64,000 nt of DNA from Phycisphaerae bacterium (GTDB taxonomy: Bacteria > Planctomycetota > Phycisphaerae > Sedimentisphaerales > Anaerobacaceae), in assembly GCA_021736645.1 (NCBI GenBank), contig JAIPFM010000107.1, positions 17,060-81,059 on the forward strand, given 5' to 3'. Of this stretch, positions 8,826 to 17,310 are shown piece by piece. Every line of letters starts with the position of its first letter. Position 1 is the first letter of the stretch. Below the pieces are notes generated by a model. That model had not been told where the DNA came from, ran no database searches, and saw only the letters and a program-made list of their open reading frames with translations. A program made the position numbers and the translations under genes.

Positions 8826-9141
8826 CATCCCTGAGGATCTCCCCGAAGAGATTATTGAGACCCTGGCCGGGAATCATCAGGTCCGTATTGAACGGATTGT
8901 ATCGCAGGGCCATGCCTCCCCCCCGGACTTCTGGTATGACCAGGACACCACAGAATTTGTCCTTCTCCTCCAGGGCCAGGCCAGACTGACCTTCCGGGAT
9001 CACACCGTGGATCTCAATCCCGGAGACTATCTCACTATAAACGCCCACCAGAAACACCGCGTCACCTGGACCGATCCCGATCAACCCACGGTCTGGCTGG
9101 CCGTGCATTATCAGAAAGCTGCCCCATGTACAACGCCGTAA
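8800..9141 (+). CDS. Small cupin-domain protein
   Basis: 113 residues forming one cupin barrel. The segment TTEFVLLLQGQARLTF and NPGDYLTINAHQKHRVTW match cupin motifs 1 and 2, with PGD and a terminal H-x-V. This small type resembles proteins annotated as phosphoribosylaminoimidazole-region or nucleoside-associated cupins, but no reaction can be assigned. The classical metal-binding HxH of motif 1 is not obvious (TTEF replaces it), so metal use is uncertain. It overlaps hpt by 26 bp and the phosphatase by 16 bp, a strong sign of one operon. Confidence 0.78.
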   Translation: MKTPNLLDNIPEDLPEEIIETLAGNHQVRIERIVSQGHASPPDFWYDQDTTEFVLLLQGQARLTFRDHTVDLNPGDYLTINAHQKHRVTWTDPDQPTVWLAVHYQKAAPCTTP

Positions 9142-9782
9142 TCTTCGATCTCGATGGCACTTTGGTCAATACCCTGGAGGACATCGCCAACAGTGTCAAT
9201 GCTGCATTACATCAGCACCGGCTCCAGAGCCACCCCGTGACATCCTACCGATTGAGGGTGGGAGACGGCACCCGTGCCTTAATCGAACGGTCCCTGCCAA
9301 CGGACCGACAGGATTTGGTGGAGTCCGTACTCAAGGCCCAGGCGGCCTTTTACAGAGACCACTTTTGTGACAACTCGGCGCCCTACCCCGGAATCTCTGA
9401 TCTGCTGACCAGATTAAAGGCAGGGCATTTAAAACTGGCTGTGTTGTCCAACAAACCGGATGTTTATACACGGACATTGACAGAGCGTCTATTCCCGAGC
9501 GGCACATTCGATCTGATTCAAGGCCACCTGGAGGGTGTCCCCTTAAAACCTGACCCCACGTCACTGGTGGACATGCTGTCCAAATTGAATGTCACACCCG
9601 ACCAGGCCATGTATGTAGGTGACTCCGGCGTCGACATCCAGACCGGCAAGCGGGCTGGCGTCTACGCCGTGGGCGTGGCATGGGGCTTTCGCGGTCCAGA
9701 GGAACTTGAACTCAATGGCTGCGATACCTTGATCCATGACCCCATAGAACTTCTGCATCTTCTGCCCGGCCCCAAAGGATGA
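9126..9782 (+). CDS. gph: HAD-family phosphatase, phosphoglycolate phosphatase-like
   Basis: 218 residues, the usual size for Gph/PGPase. The N-terminal motif FDLDGTLVNT carries the nucleophile Asp8 and acid/base Asp10. VLSNKPD supplies motif II, KPDPTS motif III and YVGDSGVDIQTGKRAG motif IV. The cap lies between motifs I and II, as in subclass IA. The likely reaction is removal of phosphate from 2-phosphoglycolate or a related small phosphomonoester, for example a product of DNA repair. It ends the hpt-cupin-gph operon. Substrate specificity in this family is broad, so the gene symbol is provisional. Confidence 0.8.
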   Translation: MYNAVIFDLDGTLVNTLEDIANSVNAALHQHRLQSHPVTSYRLRVGDGTRALIERSLPTDRQDLVESVLKAQAAFYRDHFCDNSAPYPGISDLLTRLKAGHLKLAVLSNKPDVYTRTLTERLFPSGTFDLIQGHLEGVPLKPDPTSLVDMLSKLNVTPDQAMYVGDSGVDIQTGKRAGVYAVGVAWGFRGPEELELNGCDTLIHDPIELLHLLPGPKG

Positions 9783-9816
9783 GCCTCACACAGAGAAATA
9801 TATTCGATCACAAAAC

Positions 9817-9836
9817 ACAACAAGCTGACTTGTTGT
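9817..9836 (+). terminator. Hairpin after the hpt operon
   Basis: A perfect 8-bp stem, ACAACAAG / CTTGTTGT, with a CTGA loop, starts about 35 bp after the gph stop. There is no clear T-tract, so it may be a weak or Rho-assisted terminator or an RNA 3'-end hairpin. Confidence 0.35.
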
Positions 9837-9998
9837 AACATGAATATGCAAATCACTTACCCGCGATGCAGAACGATAAAACGACTTGTCATGCCAAACG
9901 CGTGTGAGGTATCCATTGAGCTCAGCCAGCGAAGCTGAAGCGACGTCGCTAATCAATCATGAAAAAAAGTTGCTAAAAACCTTTTTCTCCTTGTCATA

Positions 9999-10033
9999 TC
10001 TACTTGAGTAGATTAAAAGTTACTTGGATAGAT
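9999..10033 (+). promoter_or_regulatory. Double operator of the first BlaI/M56 pair
   Basis: A perfect dyad TCTACT-TG-AGTAGA lies at 9999-10012, and a second, imperfect copy (TACTTGGATAGA) begins exactly 20 bp further on at 10021. A TTGTCA at 9991-9996 could be the -35 box. Two dyads two helical turns apart, just before a BlaI-type gene, fit cooperative autorepression as known for BlaI/MecI (TACA-x2-TGTA type sites), though the half-site here is TACT. Confidence 0.65.
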
Positions 10034-10047
10034 TTAAGAGGACGCAC

Positions 10048-10458
10048 ATGCCAAAGAAAGATCTGGAACTCTTCGACAGTGAGTGGGCGATACTTCGCGT
10101 CGTGTGGAAGCTCGAGCCCTGTACTGCCCCCGCCGTCCAGGAGGCACTTCAGGATAAGAGAGGGTGGGCCTACACCACGGTCAAGACGATGATGGGCCGT
10201 ATGGTCAAGAAGGGTCTGCTAAAGACGACAAAGATACGCAACCTCTACCTCTACAGCTCGGTGGTCACACAGTCTCAGGCCAGAAGAGGCGAGATCCTGA
10301 GAACCGTTACCAGGGCATTTGACGGCACTCTAACGCCCATGATGCAGTTTTTAATCGAAAGCGATGAGCTGTCGGAGCAGGAGTACAGTCAATTGGAGTC
10401 TCTGATTAAGAATCGTAAACGCAAGAAGTCTGCGCCACAAAAGAAGCCTCAGAAGTAG
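10048..10458 (+). CDS. BlaI/MecI/CopY-family transcriptional repressor (pair 1)
   Basis: 136 residues from the ATG at 10048, which has AAGAGG 6 bases upstream; the frame opens earlier but that part overlaps the operator. LFDSEWAILRVVWK and the recognition helix region GWAYTTVKTMMGRMVKKGLL are the hallmark winged helix of BlaI-type repressors. The C-terminal part (DGTLTPMMQFLIES) is the dimerisation region, followed by a basic tail. It should repress its own operon by binding the two dyads just upstream and be inactivated by proteolysis after signalling by the M56 receptor encoded next. It is a clear paralogue of the repressor at 43716-44096. Confidence 0.9.
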   Translation: MPKKDLELFDSEWAILRVVWKLEPCTAPAVQEALQDKRGWAYTTVKTMMGRMVKKGLLKTTKIRNLYLYSSVVTQSQARRGEILRTVTRAFDGTLTPMMQFLIESDELSEQEYSQLESLIKNRKRKKSAPQKKPQK

Positions 10459-10509
10459 CCGTTCTGTGGCAGTGATATTGATCACGATTTGTTTATCAAC
10501 GGAGAGACC

Positions 10510-13500
10510 ATGATGGATGCGATCCTTGAACAAGTCAATTCGATGGGGAATGCTTTTCTCGATTTTGCTTTGCCCATGCTGGTTCAGTCGAGCCTGCTTA
10601 TCATCGCATTGCTGGGCCTGGACATGCTTCTTCGCAAGAGGATGAGGGCGGTATGTCGATACTGGATCTGGATGATCGTCCTGGTGAAGTTGATGCTTCC
10701 AACCACTCTCTCTTCGCCCACAAGTCCGGCCTATTGGTTTGACAGTGACCTGCAAGGTGTGGTGACGCAAGGACCGATTGTCTCAGGGACCTCAGAGTCC
10801 ACGTCCCCAATGACCGAGCCTCCCACTGAGGTGCCAGCGATCCTGGATACGATGCCTGTAGCCCGGCCCGCTGAAGATGTCCGGCCTACCCCCGGCTTGG
10901 CTTACCCTGTCCAAGCAGACACCGGTGCCACGGTGCCTCCAGCCGTGCCGGCCCCGTCTATGGCCTGGCAGGGACTTGCGATGCTGCTTTGGCTGGGTGT
11001 GGTGATCACCATGACTCTACTGTTGGTTCAACGAGTCTGTCTTGTCAAGGGGCTGATCGCTCAGTCAAAAGATGCCCCTCCCGAACTGCATGCCCTTCTT
11101 GAGCAGGCGCAAAAGCAAATGAAAGTTTACAGACGTGTGGCATTGCGACTCTCTTCGGCTGCGGCCAGTCCATCGGTTTGTGGGCTGTTTCGTCCGACGA
11201 TCTTAATTCCGCATGGTTTGACCAACCGATTAAGCCCACAGCATTTCAGATCGATCCTTTTGCATGAGCTTGCTCACATCAAGCGAGGCGATTTGTGGGT
11301 GAGTATGTGCCAGACCCTATTGCAGATTGCCTACATCTATAACCCGTTTCTCTGGGTGGCAAACGCCGTGATTCGAAGGGTCAGGGAAGCAGCCGTTGAT
11401 GAGACAGTGCTGGTGGCGATGGGCGAGCAGGCCGAGGAGTATCCGAGGATGTTGTTGGATGTCTCCAAGTTGACCTTCAGCCGGCCTGCCTGGAGCTTGC
11501 GTCTAATAGGTGTGGTAGAGTCAAAAAGAGCGCTGTCCAGCCGAATCAGACATATCGTAAGCAGGCCTTTTCCTGAGACAGCCAGGCTGGGGTTTTTCGG
11601 TTTGCTGGGTGTCCTTGTGGCGGCAGCCGTGCTATTACCCATGGCAAGGGCCCAGAAAGACGAGAGCATAGTGTCACCTGCCACTACATCAACTGCGCTC
11701 ACATTTGAAGGCCCACTTGAGTTTCACAAACCTCTGCCTGTCGGAATTGTGGCTGGCACAGAGGAGCATCCGGACATCGTGCGCATAGAGTGGCTCCGTT
11801 TTGAAACCATCGCTGGCAACGCTTGGGGTGTCACTGCACACGTGGGCTGGCTGCCCGAAACAGAAACCTCCTGGCAACTCAAGGTTGAATTGCTCGACAA
11901 ATCGGGCCGGGTACTGCAGCACGTCAGAGACGAGCCTACAATGTTTACACTCGCACCCGGTCAGGCGGATCAGGTGGGACTATGTTTTGTGGATTTGGAT
12001 CTGGATTTTATGCAGTATGAAGGACGCAGGCACGCAAAACTATTTCGGGTTTATCTTGAACCCTGGCAGGAGGAAGTGAAAAATACGGCCTTGGTCGACC
12101 CTGAGATGTGTACGCTCGATATGACAGTGGTTGATCAAACGAGCGAGACGCCTCTTGCCGATGCAGCCGTTGTAGTCCGTAGTTCGTTCGCAGGGAATCG
12201 GCATCCACAGGAGAATGGGCTGTACTCCACAGACTCCCAGGGACGGTGTCAGATAGAGCTCTCCGGAGACGGGCTTGCATTGGTCCGCGTAGGTGCACAA
12301 AAGCAGGGCTTTGCCATAAATCAAAAGTATTGGTCGAACTCCGGTTCCTGGCCTGTTGGCGGAGTCATGCTGGCGAGACTGCCGCATCGCCATGTTCTGG
12401 AATTGATCAGGGCCGGTTCGGTGGGTGGATTCGTTCAGGACAAGGAGGGTAAGCCCCTCAGTGAAGTCGAGGTTCGCTTGAATGCTTACGTGGAAGATGC
12501 CAGTGGCATGTCCCATGTCAGTCGGAGTGTAAAGACAGATGCCGACGGTCGATGGCAGGTCGATGGCGTTCCCCTGGAATTGGGACCGGATCGCATGAGC
12601 ATTGGATTAAGGCACGCTGAGTACGGCGGGGATAATGGACGCAACAGATATCTCACCGGGCAGGCACTACTCGATGCTCGGGCGCTCAAGCACGTTGAGA
12701 CGCTGGACAAGGGCCTGGTCGTGACTGGCAAGGTGCTCAACGACCGGGGGGAGCCCGTGCCCTCGGCAACCGTCATGCGGGCGTCACGATCCTTTAATCC
12801 TCTGCCTGCGCTGACAGATGAATCCGGGGCGTTTCGATGGGCGTGCATGGCTGATGTGTCTGCTTACGACCCTCCCTGCGCACTCGTTGTCGAAGCCCCT
12901 GGTTATGCGCCTGTAGAGCAAGCCATAGACCTCACACAAACACTTGACGGTTTGGAAATCCGACTCACACGCGGCAGAAGCATCACATGTCGTGTGGTTG
13001 ACACAGAGGGTGAGCCTGTTGTGGGCGCCTGGACTGTGGTCCATCGCATACCTGAGAATTCGGCCTATTCACTCTGGCAAAAAGGCACGGATGCCAGGGG
13101 AGAATGTCACGTGCCAAGCATGCCGGAAAGCGATGTTGATATTACCGTGCTGAAATCGGGTTACATCGCGGTAAGAGACCTGGTGGTGGGGGCCTCTGAG
13201 GACGAAGTCGTCATTACGATGAGACGTGCCATGCGTGTGTCCGGGACGGTGACAGATGCCCAGAGTGGTAGCCCCATACCCAGTTTTGAAATAGCAGGTG
13301 CGTATACTTCGAAAAATGGGCCCTATACGAGCACCCCGTCTATCTTTGTTGAAGGCATGTATGACCTGAGCTTTGACGAGGCGACACCTGAGACACTGCA
13401 ACTTAAGGCTTTCGCTGTGGGATATGAGCCGGCCACTTCAAAGGAGATCAAGATAGATGAAGGCCAACGTATCATCGACTTCAAGCTGGTGAGAAGCTCG

Positions 13501-14133
13501 ACGTTTGACGAGACCACAGCCGGACGCCCTCGCGAAGAGATCCAACCCACAGGGCCGCGGAGAATCACAGGGAAGGTTCGTGATGGAGAAGGCAATCCCG
13601 TGTCTGATGCCATTGTCTCAATCCGGCCGTGGCTTGCAGAGAATGCAACGACCGATGCCAAGGGCTCATTCGCACTGCGAACGATGGGGACATCGGCCGT
13701 GAGTATGAGAGAAGAGACGACCACGCTTTTTGCCAGGCACAAAGCACGTAATCTTGCGGCTGCCATAGAACTTGGTGCCAATGCAAACAAGCTTGAAATC
13801 GATCTGATTCCGGGCGCGATCCTATGCGGCAGGGTCGCTGATGCTGAAGGCAAAGGGATCCCCGGTACTGTAATAATTCTCTATTTCTGGCATTTAGGCA
13901 GCGGTTACCCTTCTCGGGAAGAGACGCAGGTCGATGCCCAGGGCTATTATGAGATCAGGGCGGTTCCCTCAGGCCATAGCTATTCTGTGCATGCAACTGC
14001 TGAAGGATACGATAAGAAAAACACCAAAATAAAGATGGCTAAGGCCGCCGGGGATCGCATAGAATTCGAACCGTTGTTTTTGGTCCAGGTGGATAGTTCG
14101 GGTTCCCGTATAAATAACATACCCGTAGAATAA
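10510..14133 (+). CDS. BlaR1-like M56 metallopeptidase receptor with carboxypeptidase-regulatory-like repeats (pair 1)
   Basis: 1207 residues from ATG at 10510 (GGAGAG just upstream; the adjacent ATG at 10513 is equally possible). The first 370 residues are membrane-embedded with the zinc motif HELAH (H252, E253, H256) and the downstream acidic motif REAAVDE, as in BlaR1/MecR1. The rest is predicted to lie outside the membrane and contains several CarboxypepD_reg-like beta sandwiches, each marked by phrases such as GGFVQDKEGKPLSEVEVRL, GKVLNDRGEPVPSATVM and GRVADAEGKGIPGTVI. Where BlaR1 has a penicillin-binding sensor, this protein has an array of carbohydrate- or protein-binding-like modules. 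It lies 51 bp after the repressor gene. The ligand is unknown. Confidence 0.85.
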   Translation: MMDAILEQVNSMGNAFLDFALPMLVQSSLLIIALLGLDMLLRKRMRAVCRYWIWMIVLVKLMLPTTLSSPTSPAYWFDSDLQGVVTQGPIVSGTSESTSPMTEPPTEVPAILDTMPVARPAEDVRPTPGLAYPVQADTGATVPPAVPAPSMAWQGLAMLLWLGVVITMTLLLVQRVCLVKGLIAQSKDAPPELHALLEQAQKQMKVYRRVALRLSSAAASPSVCGLFRPTILIPHGLTNRLSPQHFRSILLHELAHIKRGDLWVSMCQTLLQIAYIYNPFLWVANAVIRRVREAAVDETVLVAMGEQAEEYPRMLLDVSKLTFSRPAWSLRLIGVVESKRALSSRIRHIVSRPFPETARLGFFGLLGVLVAAAVLLPMARAQKDESIVSPATTSTALTFEGPLEFHKPLPVGIVAGTEEHPDIVRIEWLRFETIAGNAWGVTAHVGWLPETETSWQLKVELLDKSGRVLQHVRDEPTMFTLAPGQADQVGLCFVDLDLDFMQYEGRRHAKLFRVYLEPWQEEVKNTALVDPEMCTLDMTVVDQTSETPLADAAVVVRSSFAGNRHPQENGLYSTDSQGRCQIELSGDGLALVRVGAQKQGFAINQKYWSNSGSWPVGGVMLARLPHRHVLELIRAGSVGGFVQDKEGKPLSEVEVRLNAYVEDASGMSHVSRSVKTDADGRWQVDGVPLELGPDRMSIGLRHAEYGGDNGRNRYLTGQALLDARALKHVETLDKGLVVTGKVLNDRGEPVPSATVMRASRSFNPLPALTDESGAFRWACMADVSAYDPPCALVVEAPGYAPVEQAIDLTQTLDGLEIRLTRGRSITCRVVDTEGEPVVGAWTVVHRIPENSAYSLWQKGTDARGECHVPSMPESDVDITVLKSGYIAVRDLVVGASEDEVVITMRRAMRVSGTVTDAQSGSPIPSFEIAGAYTSKNGPYTSTPSIFVEGMYDLSFDEATPETLQLKAFAVGYEPATSKEIKIDEGQRIIDFKLVRSSTFDETTAGRPREEIQPTGPRRITGKVRDGEGNPVSDAIVSIRPWLAENATTDAKGSFALRTMGTSAVSMREETTTLFARHKARNLAAAIELGANANKLEIDLIPGAILCGRVADAEGKGIPGTVIILYFWHLGSGYPSREETQVDAQGYYEIRAVPSGHSYSVHATAEGYDKKNTKIKMAKAAGDRIEFEPLFLVQVDSSGSRINNIPVE

Positions 14134-14299
14134 GCCGTTACCCGGCGTCCGAGTCTATACCTACACAGATTCTCGCCAATGTATACATAGCCGTATGAAG
14201 GTCCAGAGTCCAGGGGTTCGGTCAGGCTTTTTCTTTAGGTATGCGCAAAACGAATTCAAGGAAAAGGCTGGAAATTGCGCTTGTTCAATCTTGATATTC

Positions 14300-14325
14300 G
14301 AATTCAGGAGCCGGCTGCTGAATTC
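14300..14325. promoter_or_regulatory. Palindrome upstream of the ferredoxin gene
   Basis: GAATTCAG (14300-14307) and CTGAATTC (14318-14325) form a perfect 8-bp inverted repeat with a 10-base GC-rich centre, about 60 bp before the ATG at 14385. It could be a regulator site or a leader hairpin. The rest of 14134-14384 shows nothing else recognisable. Confidence 0.35.
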
Positions 14326-14384
14326 AACGGGCATTAAGAGATGATTTTCAGGGATTCATAGAAATCGCAAACAGGAGACGTGCC

Positions 14385-15668
14385 ATGGGCCATCATGTCA
14401 GCAAGGCGGTTTACCAGCAGTTGGGCAAGAAGATCGATGGTCTGACGATCAGGACCCCCTGGAATGAGAATCTCTATGCCGTTTTAAAGGAGTTGTATAC
14501 CCCCGAAGAGGCCCAGCTCATTGCCCGTATGCCTTACCGACCGTCTGGTCTGGACAGGATCTGCCAGATAACCGGCTATGACGCGAGCCGGGTCAAGCCA
14601 TTGCTTGAATCCCTGTGTGAAAAGGGGCTGGTCATGGATCTGCTGATGCACGATGCCTGTTACTATATGGCGTCTCCCCTGGTGATTGGCATTTTCGAAT
14701 TTACCATGATGCGCACCGGGGGCAATCTAAACACCAAGGCCTGGGCGAAACTCTTTCATGCATATATGTTCGGGGATGACTCATTCCTGGAGGCGAACTG
14801 TACCAGGGATAAGCGGGTCTCCATCATGAGGGCGCTGCCCCATGAGGGCACAGTGACTGAGACCGATTATGTGGAGGTCCTGGACTATGAAAAGGCCACG
14901 GCCATTGTGGAACAGAACAAAACCTTCTCTTTGGGGATCTGCTCGTGTCGACATGAAAAATTTCACCTGGGGGAGAAGACCTGCGATGTCCCCCTGGAGA
15001 CCTGCGCCGCCTTTGGAGAGGCAGCCAAGTTCCTCGTGAGAAATAAGTTGGCCCGAGAGGTCTCCCAATCTCAGATGTTCGAAAACCTGGCCCGATCAAG
15101 GGAGATGGGCCTGGTGCTGAGCGCGGATAACGTAAAACAACAAGTGGGGGCCATCTGTTCCTGCTGCCCCTGTTGCTGTAACATTTTGCAGGGTATTGGG
15201 AAATACGGGTACCCCGGCATATTGGTGACATCCAACTTCATTGCCCATATCGATGAGATGACCTGTATCGGCTGTGGCCTGTGCGCCCGGGCCTGCCCGA
15301 TTGATGCGATCGCCATGATCCCTGATGACGAACCCCAAACCAGACGAAAACAGAGGCCCCGAATCGACACGTCTGTGTGTGTGGGATGTGGCGTATGCAG
15401 TCTGAAATGCACGAAGACAGGATCGTTAAAACTGGTGAAAAGACAGACCCGCGTGCTGCACCCGGAAACCACGATGGAAAGGATTATCCTACAGTGCCTG
15501 GAGCGGGGCACCCTGCAAAACCAGCTCTTTGATGATCCCAATAAACTGTCACATGACCTCTTGCGCCTGATTGTCGGCGCCTTTCTTAGACTGCCCCCTG
15601 TTAAAAAGAGTCTTATGAGCGATCTGCTGAGATCGAGGTTCTTAAGTGGGTTGAAGGCACATGGGTGA
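14385..15668 (+). CDS. Multi-cysteine 4Fe-4S ferredoxin-like protein
   Basis: 427 residues, cytoplasmic, no signal peptide. The N-terminal ~110 residues look like a winged-helix module (LARMPYRPSGLDRICQITGY). The middle holds a cysteine cluster CSCRHEKFHLGEKTC...C and then CSCCPCCC. The C-terminal third holds two 4Fe-4S motifs, CIGCGLCARACP and CVGCGVCSLKC. Proteins of this layout occur in anaerobes and probably carry electrons or sense redox state; no reaction is established here. GGAGA lies 8-12 bases before the ATG at 14385. It converges on mocA, and no partner oxidoreductase is adjacent. The family is recognised only at the domain level. Confidence 0.75.
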   Translation: MGHHVSKAVYQQLGKKIDGLTIRTPWNENLYAVLKELYTPEEAQLIARMPYRPSGLDRICQITGYDASRVKPLLESLCEKGLVMDLLMHDACYYMASPLVIGIFEFTMMRTGGNLNTKAWAKLFHAYMFGDDSFLEANCTRDKRVSIMRALPHEGTVTETDYVEVLDYEKATAIVEQNKTFSLGICSCRHEKFHLGEKTCDVPLETCAAFGEAAKFLVRNKLAREVSQSQMFENLARSREMGLVLSADNVKQQVGAICSCCPCCCNILQGIGKYGYPGILVTSNFIAHIDEMTCIGCGLCARACPIDAIAMIPDDEPQTRRKQRPRIDTSVCVGCGVCSLKCTKTGSLKLVKRQTRVLHPETTMERIILQCLERGTLQNQLFDDPNKLSHDLLRLIVGAFLRLPPVKKSLMSDLLRSRFLSGLKAHG

Positions 15669-15699
15669 TCGAGACACGTCCATCGTCCTTTTACTGAGA

Positions 15700-16284
15700 T
15701 CACAACCGATTGATCTCGCGAAGATAGTCATTGGGGTAATCCATGTCTGACAGGACCTGGTCGCTGGCAACGGGATATTCACACAGGTCATCGGGATGCG
15801 CCTGCAACAGGCCGCGCAGGCCGACATGGTCAAATTGATGGTGTATCTCCTCGAAATAACAGGCAGACAGCAGCAGGGGGTGTCCCCGCCTGCCCTCGTA
15901 ACAGGGCACCAGAAGCCCCTTCGGCGTGGCCTCAAAGGCCTTTATCAATATGTCGATCAAGACACAGGTCAGGCTCGGCTGATCCCCCAGGACAACCATG
16001 CATGCCTTACATGTCCCGGGCATGGCCCCAATACCGCAGCGCACAGATGACAGCATGCCCCGGGCAGGGTCTGGATTGTGGACATAAGAAACAGGCCGAT
16101 CCTTGAGCACCTGGTGAATACGGGCCTCGTCATGCCCTGTCACGACCCACAGGTGATCGATCCGGCTGCGGAGGATCTCCTGCACGAGCTGCTCGATCAC
16201 GGTGTGGCCGGCAAAGGGCAACAACAGCTTCTGTGTCCCCATGCGACTGGACCGACCGGCTGCCAGCAGCAGGGCACTCAGCAT
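15700..16284 (-). CDS. mocA: Molybdenum cofactor nucleotidyltransferase (MocA-like)
   Basis: 194 residues. LLLAAGRSSRMGTQKLLLPF is the nucleotide-binding signature of the MobA/MocA family (LAAGxSxRMGxxK), and VVLGDQPSL supplies the metal-binding GDQP segment. MocA adds CMP to molybdopterin-Mo to make the cytosine dinucleotide cofactor used by xanthine dehydrogenase-family enzymes. The gene ends the operon iorA-iorB-xdhC-mocA; its start overlaps xdhC by 7 bp. This context favours MocA over MobA. Confidence 0.85.
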   Translation of the reverse strand: MLSALLLAAGRSSRMGTQKLLLPFAGHTVIEQLVQEILRSRIDHLWVVTGHDEARIHQVLKDRPVSYVHNPDPARGMLSSVRCGIGAMPGTCKACMVVLGDQPSLTCVLIDILIKAFEATPKGLLVPCYEGRRGHPLLLSACYFEEIHHQFDHVGLRGLLQAHPDDLCEYPVASDQVLSDMDYPNDYLREINRL

Positions 16285-17306
16285 GTCACGGCAGCCTTTC
16301 GTCTGACCGCAATGAGCTGTGCCATGATACTCACGGCAATTTCGGCTGCAGTCACAGAACCGATGGCCAGACCGATCGGTGCATGCACCCGATCAAATTC
16401 AGCTTCGCTGGCCGCGCCCGATTTGATCAGACCGCTGCGTATCACGGCAATCTTGCGCTGACTGCCAATCATACCGATGTAGGCGCAAGGTCGGTTGATG
16501 CAGGCCTCCAGCACCTGAGCATCGTACTGGTGCCCCCGCGTGACAATCACGATGAACGTGTCCGGCGTGAGTTGGAGTTCACGCATGGCCTCGGCCATGT
16601 CACGGCATCGCATCATGACCCCGGCCGGGTAGAGGTCGGGATGCACAAATTCGGGCCGGTCGTCCAGCATCGTCACATCAAATCCCACGAGCACGGCCTG
16701 CTGTGCCAGGGCCTGGCCCACATGTCCGCCGCCTGCAATCACCAGGTGCGGTCTGGGCAAAATGGGTTCGACCAGGACTTCGGACCAGCCGGCCTGATTC
16801 GTGAACAGGGCCGGGACCTCTTTCTTGAGACAGGACTGCAGGACCTCCCCATCCGGAAATCCGGCCTGATCTATCACAGAATCGGCTGACACCCACCCAA
16901 TCGTCACCTCTGTACACTGGGAAATTCGAGTCACCAGGACCCCGCTCCGACGGGCCTGCACCGCGGAGGCGGCCTCGGCATAGACCTGCGCGTGTCCGGC
17001 CTCGCAGGGATTCACAAGAATCCGCATGGTCCCGCCGCACACCGGTTCGTGGTCTCGCGTCTGCATACCCTTCATGTGGAAATCGAAGACCACGGCCTGA
17101 CCGGTGTCACAGGCCTGAATCGCCCGCTGCTGCGCCTCGGCTTCGACTGCACCGCCCCCGATCGTGCCCCAGATGCGTCCGGACTTTTCCACCACGGCCT
17201 TGGCACCTGCCTTCAGGGGGGTGGAGCCCTCGGCCTGAAGCACCTGGATCACGGCGCACACGGTCTGCCGTTCAATCAGCTCGCCTATTTTTTGATGAAT
17301 GTCCAT
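16278..17306 (-). CDS. xdhC: XdhC/CoxF-family molybdenum hydroxylase maturation protein
   Basis: 342 residues with the two usual parts: an N-terminal XdhC_CoxI domain (AEGSTPLKAGAKAVVE, WGTIGGGAVEAEAQ) and a C-terminal Rossmann domain starting LVIAGGGHVGQALAQQA, with FIVIVTRGHQYDAQVLE near the end. XdhC proteins bind the molybdenum cofactor, help in its sulfuration and insert it into the large subunit. The gene starts 4 bp after the large-subunit stop, so it is co-translated with its client. The length is normal for the family. Confidence 0.9.
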   Translation of the reverse strand: MDIHQKIGELIERQTVCAVIQVLQAEGSTPLKAGAKAVVEKSGRIWGTIGGGAVEAEAQQRAIQACDTGQAVVFDFHMKGMQTRDHEPVCGGTMRILVNPCEAGHAQVYAEAASAVQARRSGVLVTRISQCTEVTIGWVSADSVIDQAGFPDGEVLQSCLKKEVPALFTNQAGWSEVLVEPILPRPHLVIAGGGHVGQALAQQAVLVGFDVTMLDDRPEFVHPDLYPAGVMMRCRDMAEAMRELQLTPDTFIVIVTRGHQYDAQVLEACINRPCAYIGMIGSQRKIAVIRSGLIKSGAASEAEFDRVHAPIGLAIGSVTAAEIAVSIMAQLIAVRRKAAVTC

Positions 17307-17310
17307 AGTC

